DNA of 9,946 nucleotides from Bacteroidota bacterium (GTDB lineage Bacteria > Bacteroidota > Rhodothermia > Rhodothermales > Bin80). A model generated the notes under the pieces. It ran no database searches. It was not told the origin of the DNA and saw nothing but the letters and a program-made list of their open reading frames with translations. The stretch is taken from positions 1 through 9,946 of the forward strand of contig JAPPBZ010000076.1 of NCBI GenBank assembly GCA_026702635.1, in the 5' to 3' direction. Each line of letters opens with the position of its first letter. The stretch's first letter is position 1. Below are positions 1-6,619 of this stretch, piece after piece. Position numbers and translations under genes: made by a program.

Positions 1-128
1 CACCCTACCTCCACGTGGCAAGGATGCAGCAATCAGTAGTGACTACAAGGTAGCCGCACGGGTGCTTTGTGAGTGGCTTTCGTGGCAGGCTCCGAACGGC
101 GTGTGTTCCGCTTGGTCCACTAAACTCA

Positions 129-2969
129 TTAATACAAATGCGATGTAATTCGCAAATATAGGCCCATTCCGTTCGGATCAATTGGGGAGCTGCGCGGAGC
201 AAGATTTCCCTGTCGGAGACTTTCCTGAATATGTGTTTTGCGGACGACATCAAACACATTATTGATGCCAAAGGTGATTGTCCAGGAATCTTCGGGAGCA
301 TATCCGATCTCGGCATCAAGAATCCAAGAGCTCGGAAATTCATCCAGAACCTCTATCCCGCCTACACGGCATGTAGAACTACCGAAGCGGCAATGCTGCC
401 AACTGTCAAACCAGTTTACACGTACCAGTCCCGACCACTGGTTCGCCACCTGTCGGTAAGTCACCACGATGCGGTGTCTTGGATTCAGGCGTTCAAGCTC
501 AATCCGTCGCTGTCGAGTAAGCAAGCCAAGCGTTAGGGGGTTCTCAAGGGTCTCACCCAGAAAACTGGTGATCTGCCTTGGAGGTGTAAAATGAGTAAGC
601 TTTGTAGCTGTCCAGTTCCATGCAATGCTCCCAAAAGAAGCATGTGTACGACTCCACTCATGCTCCCCCGCCAACAAAAGATCCAATCCATTGGTGCGCG
701 TGCTGAAATCGTTCGAATAAAATCGGACTTCCCGGATGTTGGTAATACCCCCTAGTAGATCCTTCGAATCTATAATCCGTACGATCTCGTCCGTGATTGG
801 AATATTTCCTGTAAGCGAAAGTCGGTCCTCCAGTTTGATATTGAAAAAGTCAGCAGTCAACGTGAGTCCTTTTCGAAGTTCGACAACCAATCCTGACGAA
901 ATACTGCGTGCGAGCTCAGGAGTCAGAAGTTCGCCCCCCAGCGCGTCCGCGATTGGATGCGTTGACGGCAAGAGGCCCACCTCAATGAGTCCTTTTTCTT
1001 TTGAAAATCCGGTTGTTCGGAAAACATTCAGGTTTGCTTGCCCGGGAGTCGGTGCGCGGAATCCCGTACTAGTCGCCGCACGTAACGAAATTCGATCAGT
1101 TGCCCGATAAAGAACTGCCGCCTTCCCATTGAGTGTTCCTCCAAAATCAGTAGTATAATTTTCGTACCGCACCGCAATATTGCCTAAGAATCGCTGGGTA
1201 AAATCTGCCTCGGCATCAACGTAAACAGCAATGTTCGGGCGCGCCCATCGACCTGCAAAGACCGGATTCAGACCCTGATACCCATTCGCTCCAACACTGA
1301 ACCCTTGATCTGCATAGGGACCCACTTGCCAGGAAAGTGGGTCTCCAGCCCGGCTCTCAAAAATTTCCGTACGCCAGGTTGCCCCCCAAGCCAGGTTAAT
1401 TGGGGAAGAAAGTTGCCGAATCGCCAAAGGAATTGAGAAAGCTGCGGACACCTCCGCTTCCTGCTGAAAATATGAGCGGGGCTTAAATGAATTCGGCGTG
1501 TCTGGACCAAATGAAGCATTGATCGAATTATACAGGAAATAATTAATCAGACTCCGTGCACCGCTCACACTGACATCCCAATTTAGTCCGTCCTGTTGAC
1601 CTCCACGTAAACCCGCCACGAGACTAAGATCATAAACATCTCCTCCGAATCGGGGCGTAAATCCGCCCGGAAACATCTCGTTGAATAAATAACACTCGCC
1701 TTGGAATTCTGAGATAAACGCCTGGACTTCCTGATTTGAAGCATTTAGCCCTGGTAGTCGGTCATCATTTTTGCAGTCGGGGCCCTGACCCGGCTTCAGG
1801 TCAATGACCGCACGTTCCGCACCAAAACGAAATACACTGCTGCGAGCAGTTTCCGTACCGGGTGCACGGAAAAAAAAGCCGTATTCCTCAGTTCTTCTCC
1901 CGCCGCCACCAAAGGCATAGGCTCGGATCCCAGGAGTTACATCCAGCCCCGCATTAAAAAACCCGATGATGCTGTGGCTTACTTCAGGACTTCCCCAAAT
2001 CTGAGCGGGGTTATTTACGGGGTAACCCCGCTCGGCCAGTACTCCTGCATCTTCGCGTTGGACACTCCGAACTGTCGACTGTACATCCCTGTACTCGGCA
2101 CTTAGATTCAAAAAACCGTTCCTAGGTAAAGAAAACCCCGCATTTGTTGCCAGATGGATATAGCGCCCGTCTCCTCTCGAATATTGTCCCGTCCGTAAGA
2201 GGGAACGTACTCCCTGTTGATCTTCCCGTAATTGTAGGTTGAACACACCAGCTACCGCATCCGCACCGTACTGGGCCGTCGCGCCATCGCGGAGAATCTC
2301 CAATTGACGCAAGGCAATCGTGGGAACCATATTGAGATCCGGCCCCTGTGCTCCCTTATTCAACGAGCTTCCAGAAAGTGCAATGGAGGCGGACCGGTGA
2401 CGTCGCTTACCGTTTACCAGTACAATCACGTTATCGGTGGGGAGGCCCCGCAGCGTAGCTGGACGCACGATGGCAGCTTCATCACCCGTATAGCTCTGAA
2501 GATTATACGATGGGATCTGCGAGCGCAGGATCTGATCCACGTCCGTTGTAGCCAATGATTGCAGATCCGAAACTCCCAGTACATCAACCGGCACTGCAGA
2601 GTCTTTCAAGAGCCTGGGCTGGCGCCGCGAGCCCACAATGACAACTTCATCTAAACCGAAGATCGCCGGCATCAAGATGACATTGATCTCCTCTGTGTTT
2701 GAAGACAGAACCACTTCCTGCGTTTGATATCCGATAAATCGGAATACAAGCGTCGCGTCAGAAGTCGGGACCTGAAGCGTATAGCTTCCATCCAGGGCTG
2801 CTGTGGTTCCGAGTGTGGTCCCGCGAACCGCGATGGTCACTCCCGGCAAAGGTGTGGCGGTCTCCCCATCGGTAACCGTACCTCGAACTGTTATCTGTGA
2901 ACTTGCAACAGATGCCGTGCAAAGAAATACGAATAAGAAGAATCCAAAATATCTAGCTGCTACCGCCAT
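129..2969 (-). CDS. TonB-dependent outer-membrane receptor with carboxypeptidase-like N-terminal domain
   Basis: A 946-residue outer-membrane beta-barrel receptor that would import a ligand using TonB/ExbBD energy; the substrate is unknown. Residues 1-24 are a signal peptide (hydrophobic core FFLFVFL, then ASSQ). Residues 26-100 match the CarboxypepD_reg-like domain (GTVTD, LPGVTIAVRGT, GSYTL, FIGYQTQEVVL) seen in SusC-type receptors. LDEVVIVGSRR (106-116) is the usual junction, followed by the plug (about 120-248) with LRGLP, VLVNGKRRH, GPDLNMVP, LEILRDGATAQYGADAVAGVFN. The barrel includes STGFRAPTPGQAN (634-646) and GINNVFD near the C-terminus, and ends in the aromatic residue Y946, as barrel proteins often do. 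Mature cysteines form two close pairs, C399/C426 and C860/C867, perhaps disulfides in extracellular loops. The start is the ATG just before the signal peptide; no Shine-Dalgarno is visible. No SusD-like partner lies beside it in the window, so a polysaccharide-utilisation role is not supported. It is divergent from the LRR gene. Confidence 0.95.
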   Translation of the reverse strand: MAVAARYFGFFLFVFLCTASVASSQITVRGTVTDGETATPLPGVTIAVRGTTLGTTAALDGSYTLQVPTSDATLVFRFIGYQTQEVVLSSNTEEINVILMPAIFGLDEVVIVGSRRQPRLLKDSAVPVDVLGVSDLQSLATTDVDQILRSQIPSYNLQSYTGDEAAIVRPATLRGLPTDNVIVLVNGKRRHRSASIALSGSSLNKGAQGPDLNMVPTIALRQLEILRDGATAQYGADAVAGVFNLQLREDQQGVRSLLRTGQYSRGDGRYIHLATNAGFSLPRNGFLNLSAEYRDVQSTVRSVQREDAGVLAERGYPVNNPAQIWGSPEVSHSIIGFFNAGLDVTPGIRAYAFGGGGRRTEEYGFFFRAPGTETARSSVFRFGAERAVIDLKPGQGPDCKNDDRLPGLNASNQEVQAFISEFQGECYLFNEMFPGGFTPRFGGDVYDLSLVAGLRGGQQDGLNWDVSVSGARSLINYFLYNSINASFGPDTPNSFKPRSYFQQEAEVSAAFSIPLAIRQLSSPINLAWGATWRTEIFESRAGDPLSWQVGPYADQGFSVGANGYQGLNPVFAGRWARPNIAVYVDAEADFTQRFLGNIAVRYENYTTDFGGTLNGKAAVLYRATDRISLRAATSTGFRAPTPGQANLNVFRTTGFSKEKGLIEVGLLPSTHPIADALGGELLTPELARSISSGLVVELRKGLTLTADFFNIKLEDRLSLTGNIPITDEIVRIIDSKDLLGGITNIREVRFYSNDFSTRTNGLDLLLAGEHEWSRTHASFGSIAWNWTATKLTHFTPPRQITSFLGETLENPLTLGLLTRQRRIELERLNPRHRIVVTYRQVANQWSGLVRVNWFDSWQHCRFGSSTCRVGGIEVLDEFPSSWILDAEIGYAPEDSWTITFGINNVFDVVRKTHIQESLRQGNLAPRSSPIDPNGMGLYLRITSHLY

Positions 2970-3176
2970 TTTCTAGTCGGGAATGGAGGATAAGTGAATG
3001 GACTGTATACTCTGTGCTACCCGGTGCACTTTGTATTCTTTGGTCGCAGGTTCTCATTAGGACAAATTCCCCGGGAAGCGTCCGTGATTTATCGTAGCCA
3101 TGCCATGACCGGCCTTGGACCACGAAGTTCTTTGGAGTGTTCCTTTGTCTCATAAAAAAGGACCTGAAAATTAGCC

Positions 3177-3205
3177 CATGAGGCACAGGGGATTCGCACC
3201 TCATG
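3177..3205. repeat. Short inverted repeat in the intergenic region
   Basis: CATGAGG at 3177-3183 is the exact reverse complement of CCTCATG at 3199-3205, around a 15-base loop. An alternative pairing GGCACA (3182-3187) with TGTGCC (3204-3209) shares the same stretch, so two mutually exclusive hairpins are possible. It lies about 210-240 bases upstream of the TonB receptor start and a similar distance upstream of the LRR start. It could be an operator or a hairpin in a leader, or chance; there is no T-run to suggest a terminator. Confidence 0.3.
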
Positions 3206-3273
3206 TGCCGCCATCTGTGTCTACACACCAGGGTTATCCAGTTATGCCCGGAAGTGCGCATCCTCCGTCAGAT

Positions 3274-3302
3274 TTGACCTATGCACCCGTTGCCTTTAAA
3301 CT
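3274..3302 (+). promoter_or_regulatory. Weak sigma70-like promoter candidate for the LRR gene
   Basis: TTGACC (3274-3279, five of six matches to TTGACA), a 17-base spacer, then TAAACT (3297-3302, four of six matches to TATAAT), about 110 bases before the LRR start codon. The spacing is right, but Bacteroidota-type housekeeping promoters often follow a different consensus (TTG and TAnnTTTG), so this assignment is tentative. Confidence 0.22.
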
Positions 3303-3412
3303 TGCTCCGCTGCCAAGCTTGACGGCATAGCCCGCTGATTCATTCACATCTTTCTGAATTCCCAACAACTCAGAAATATGGCGGTAAGAGAAGAACACAG
3401 GTTCCCAAGCAT

Positions 3413-5383
3413 ATGACCCGTGTCGTCCCCTTGATCCTTGTCCTTGCAGTTTCTCATGCAACGGCTACACACGCACAATTCTTGGGATGTCCCCTGATTG
3501 ATCAGATTACTTTGGAGGACTGTCAGGTTCTGGAAAAACTATTCTACGATACCGATGGATTCAACTGGCGGAATGTGCACGGATGGCTTCGAACGAATCA
3601 GCCGTGTGACTGGTACGGGATCACCTGTCAATCTTCTGCCTGGCCAAGAGATATCATACATATTGATCTGTCTGGAAACGACCTCACCGGTACACTTCCG
3701 GGAGACCTGGCTTTCCTTTCAGAATTGCGTTCAATCCGCATTGACAATACCGGTCCGGGGATCCGGCAGAAAAAATTGATCAATCAGATCCCGGCTACGC
3801 TCGGAGACCTGGAACACCTGGAAGTTCTTCTGCTCGGTAATAATGCCTTTTCCGGTACGATCCCGGTGGAACTGGGAAACCTGACCAACCTTCGTGAACT
3901 GAGTCTGGGAGACAATAAACTGGAAGGCTCCGTACCCGAAAGATTCGGACAACTTACACAGCTACAGCACCTTGATCTCCGTGGAAACAACTTCGGCGGA
4001 GCTATCCCCGATTCCCTCCGTCACCTCATCAAACTTGAACATCTTGACCTGAGTCAGAACCTCTTTAACGGCACTCTTCCAACCTGGCTGGGAGACCTGA
4101 ACGCGCTCAAGTTTCTTGATGTCAGCAATAACATGTTTTCTGGAATCCTACCCGAAACATTGATTCAACTGGATCAGCTCGTATGGCTCTCACTCGCCAA
4201 CAATGATCTGGAAGGAGCACTTTCTCTCACAACGGCTACGTACGCCGCTGGGATCACCAATTGCCACCTCGAAGGCAATCGCATATGCATTCCGGATGCA
4301 CCCCCCTATGCGGACCTTCTTCAGGTTTGTTCACTCTCGCAGCAAAGTACATGCAAGGTATGTCAGGGCGCAGATTGCCAAAGCCTTGAATCTGTCTACT
4401 ATGAGACCAGTGGGGCATCCTGGGTACAAAGTGAGGGATGGCTTGCCAGCTCAGATCCATGTGACTGGCACGGCATAAGCTGCCACAATGAAGAGATCAC
4501 CAGCATCGTCCTGCCGGATAATCACCTCGCGGGAGATCTGCCCCGATCCTTGTCCTCTCTACATAACCTCCAAGTACTCAACCTCTCAAAAAACAACCTC
4601 CAGGGGGATGTCCCTCAAGAGTATGCCGGGCTGAGCCAACTCGTGACCCTTGATCTCAGCAACAACGAACTCACGGGAATACTGCCCCTGGAAGTGGCAG
4701 CACTCGGCGCGACGTTAAATCAGTGCAACCTGTCAGAAAATGCTGGACTCTGCCTGCCTGATAATGCCACGTATACAGCACTGAATGCAAACCCGATCTG
4801 TCAATTGCCACTGCGTAAAGATTGCTTGGGTTATGACTTTGTCGCGTTCAGTGAGTTGCGTGCGATCCCAGGGGAACGGTCTGTTCAACTTGTATGGTCG
4901 ACAACCCAATCATCAGTCGGGATTACATTTGTGATCGAGCGCATTGATCCACCTGTAATTCTTGCTGAAGTACCTGGACGTGCACAAGTACCCGCCAGCT
5001 TTGCCTACACCATTGACAACCTGGACCCGGGCCAGTATTCATACCAAATCCGGCAGATCACCACATCCGGTGCCTACAGAATCTCCGAGCCCATCACCGT
5101 TGAACTCTATTCTGAGGATCTGGTGATCTACGCCCCTTATCCAAATCCCTTCTCCGCCGAGACTGTACTTGAGTTTACCTCTGGAACATCTGGACTGGTC
5201 GAAATCGTATTGTACGACCTTGTCGGGCGTCGAATCCAGACGCTTTTCAACGGAACACCTGTACTGCACCAGCTCACACGCATTGTACTCGACGCGAACG
5301 GCCTGCCCAGCGGAACCTACTTCATTCACAGCTTCCTTGACGGTCACCCGATCTCCTCGGAGCAAGTCACGCACATCCGGTAA
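3413..5383 (+). CDS. Secreted double-module plant-type LRR protein with T9SS sorting domain
   Basis: A 656-residue exported protein, probably a surface-anchored or released binding protein. Residues 1-21 are a signal peptide (LILVLAV core, cut near HAQ). Module 1 has an N-cap with C37, C65, C72 (FNWRNVHGWL, PCDWYGITC), eight leucine-rich repeats from about 83 to 270, and a C-cap with C284, C292, C306, C314. Six of the repeats start exactly 24 residues apart (136, 160, 184, 208, 232, 256) and follow LxxLxLxxNxxxGxxPxxLxxL, the plant-specific LRR class. Module 2 repeats the design: N-cap C322, C350, C357 (PCDWHGISC), repeats from 362, 386 and 410, and C-cap C438, C447, C463, C471. A fibronectin-III-like segment follows (about 476-566), then the type IX secretion sorting domain (about 572-656) with YPNPFSAETVLEF, VEIVLYDLVGRRIQTL and LPSGTYFI. 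The ligand is unknown; LRR proteins usually bind proteins or glycans. The start is the only ATG giving a signal peptide; the Shine-Dalgarno is weak. The stop directly abuts that of the convergent gene. Confidence 0.93.
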   Translation: MTRVVPLILVLAVSHATATHAQFLGCPLIDQITLEDCQVLEKLFYDTDGFNWRNVHGWLRTNQPCDWYGITCQSSAWPRDIIHIDLSGNDLTGTLPGDLAFLSELRSIRIDNTGPGIRQKKLINQIPATLGDLEHLEVLLLGNNAFSGTIPVELGNLTNLRELSLGDNKLEGSVPERFGQLTQLQHLDLRGNNFGGAIPDSLRHLIKLEHLDLSQNLFNGTLPTWLGDLNALKFLDVSNNMFSGILPETLIQLDQLVWLSLANNDLEGALSLTTATYAAGITNCHLEGNRICIPDAPPYADLLQVCSLSQQSTCKVCQGADCQSLESVYYETSGASWVQSEGWLASSDPCDWHGISCHNEEITSIVLPDNHLAGDLPRSLSSLHNLQVLNLSKNNLQGDVPQEYAGLSQLVTLDLSNNELTGILPLEVAALGATLNQCNLSENAGLCLPDNATYTALNANPICQLPLRKDCLGYDFVAFSELRAIPGERSVQLVWSTTQSSVGITFVIERIDPPVILAEVPGRAQVPASFAYTIDNLDPGQYSYQIRQITTSGAYRISEPITVELYSEDLVIYAPYPNPFSAETVLEFTSGTSGLVEIVLYDLVGRRIQTLFNGTPVLHQLTRIVLDANGLPSGTYFIHSFLDGHPISSEQVTHIR

Positions 5384-6619
5384 CTATTTCCCGGACAGTA
5401 TACTGTGAATAGCTTCTTTTACCTTATCTGGCTGTTCCTGATGGATATAGGAGCCATAATCCAGGATCATATGCGTGCCCATGGGCATCTTCTCCACCCA
5501 GGAAGCATGAAAACTGCTCCATGCCTCGCGCCCTTCTCGAGACTCCCCAATCCAACTAGTAGGATCAGGTACACGTTCTGCTGTCAAGATCACGGTGGGT
5601 ACCGAAGGTGCAGACGACAGCCCTGGATCCATCTTCTCATCAATTATTTCGGCATAGATCTTGAACTCCTGGCCTGTCCCTCCCGGCAACATGGACTGAA
5701 AGCGCTTGATACGACTCCAGTATGACTGCCACGCCTCTGCATCCAGCCCCTTCCATACCCCGGCCTGCTTTTCGTGGTCAGGATCAATAAGGACTAGGCC
5801 ACGCACCTGTTCGGTATATAAATCCACAAACCGGCGGGCAATAAATGCCCCTTCTGCATGCGCCACAAGCAAATAAGGTGCGGGAGCATTGATGCTCTGG
5901 AGCAAGTCCCTCAACTCAGATGCCATCTGATCCAAGGTGCGGGGCAATGGCGATGCCTTTGATAAACCAAGACCAGGCCGATCATACGCAATCGTGCGAA
6001 GATTCTGTGCCAGACTCTGGTGAAGTACCTCCCAAGTGGTAAGGTTATCCCCCAACCCTGCAATCAGCACCACCGTCTCTGGACCCGTGCCTGCATCAAC
6101 ATAATTCACGTCCAGGTCGTTCAGCACCGCGGTACTCCCCTTCGGATAGGCTCCCCCCAACCGCCATTCTTCGGGCTCTGAATCCGTATCCTCCTGTAGC
6201 CTGGAAATACGTCGGAACGTCATCTCATCCAGGGTTAACGCATCTCTGTCGGAGCCGGGAGGTGCCATGATCGCCCCTCCATAACCTCCCCACGGATCTG
6301 CACATACACCATGATACACTCCGTCGGGAAGAAGCGCTAGTGTGCATGGCAACTCGAACGAAGGTTCCCACACAAAGGACAGACTGTCTGCACTTATCCG
6401 TATATCTCTGAACTGAAAGGGACCATATTCCGCCACCACAAGCGTGATCTGCAATCCATCTTCCTCGTTCCGAACCTTATAGGTCACCTCCATGGCTCGA
6501 CCGTTCCGATGAATAATCTGCCCGACCCAGTCCCCATCCTGGATGATCTGGGATTCTGCCCCAAAACTCGAACTAACCGCTATCGCGACAATCAGTAGTA
6601 CTCGCTTCCACATATTCAT
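5384..6619 (-). CDS. Exported alpha/beta-hydrolase-fold protein, probably catalytically inactive
   Basis: 411 residues from the ATG at 6619. A longer frame opens at 6736, but only this start gives a signal peptide (MNMWKRVLLIVAIAVSSSFGAESQ), and a GGA lies five bases ahead of it. Residues about 25-137 form a beta-rich N-terminal domain (DGDWVGQI, LPCTLALLPDGVYHGVCAD with a likely C92-C106 disulfide), vaguely lipocalin-like and not otherwise identified. Residues about 160-411 are the hydrolase fold: ETVVLIAGLGDNLTTW, IAYDRPGLGLS, RGLVLIDPDHE, PTVILTAE, and the C-terminal YGSYIHQEQPDKV. The nucleophile elbow, normally GHSxGG, reads A-H-A-E-G-A (253-258), so the catalytic serine is Ala255. The usual SGHYIxxxQP histidine position is Ser390 (G-S-Y-I-H-Q-E-Q-P). 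No other GxSxG motif exists in the protein. Family assignment is firm; loss of activity is an inference from these two substitutions. The gene overlaps the upstream TPR gene by 47 bases, which suggests translational coupling, and is last in its operon. Confidence 0.9.
   Translation of the reverse strand: MNMWKRVLLIVAIAVSSSFGAESQIIQDGDWVGQIIHRNGRAMEVTYKVRNEEDGLQITLVVAEYGPFQFRDIRISADSLSFVWEPSFELPCTLALLPDGVYHGVCADPWGGYGGAIMAPPGSDRDALTLDEMTFRRISRLQEDTDSEPEEWRLGGAYPKGSTAVLNDLDVNYVDAGTGPETVVLIAGLGDNLTTWEVLHQSLAQNLRTIAYDRPGLGLSKASPLPRTLDQMASELRDLLQSINAPAPYLLVAHAEGAFIARRFVDLYTEQVRGLVLIDPDHEKQAGVWKGLDAEAWQSYWSRIKRFQSMLPGGTGQEFKIYAEIIDEKMDPGLSSAPSVPTVILTAERVPDPTSWIGESREGREAWSSFHASWVEKMPMGTHMILDYGSYIHQEQPDKVKEAIHSILSGK

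Larger units (their letters stand above)
2970..3412. other. Divergent intergenic region, no convincing gene
   Basis: These 443 bases separate the start codons of the TonB-dependent receptor (minus) and the LRR protein (plus), so they should hold both promoters and the 5' untranslated regions. Open frames on the minus strand cross it (one of 102 codons from 3261, one of 60 codons from 3461), but they overlap the flanking coding starts, carry no recognisable domain or signal peptide, and are arginine/histidine/cysteine-rich in the manner of chance frames. I see no tRNA, no riboswitch I can name and no insertion-sequence ends. The region is unusually long for this otherwise tightly packed window, so an unannotated small gene, decayed gene or regulatory leader is possible. 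Confidence 0.6.

Noticed and set aside
11..46. Small palindromes CCACGTGG (11-18) and GTAGT-G-ACTAC (36-46) downstream of the receptor gene
   Set aside because: Stems are four to five bases with no following T-run on the minus strand, so they do not make a credible terminator.
45..56. ACAAGGTAGCCG matches the conserved 3' end of 16S rRNA
   Set aside because: Only 12 bases match. The flanks lack the conserved GTCGTA before it and the GGCTGGATCACCTCC tail after it, and no other rRNA sequence is present, so this is chance or at most a trace.
5..343. 112-codon minus-strand frame at the left edge
   Set aside because: It overlaps the C-terminal coding part of the TonB receptor in another frame and has no recognisable features.
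3177..3209. tRNA-like T-arm string (GTGCGAATCCCC on the minus strand)
   Set aside because: No acceptor, anticodon or D-arm can be folded around it, so no tRNA gene is supported.
2953..3261. 102-codon minus-strand frame in the intergenic region
   Set aside because: No domain, no signal, overlaps the receptor start, and its amino-acid content looks random.
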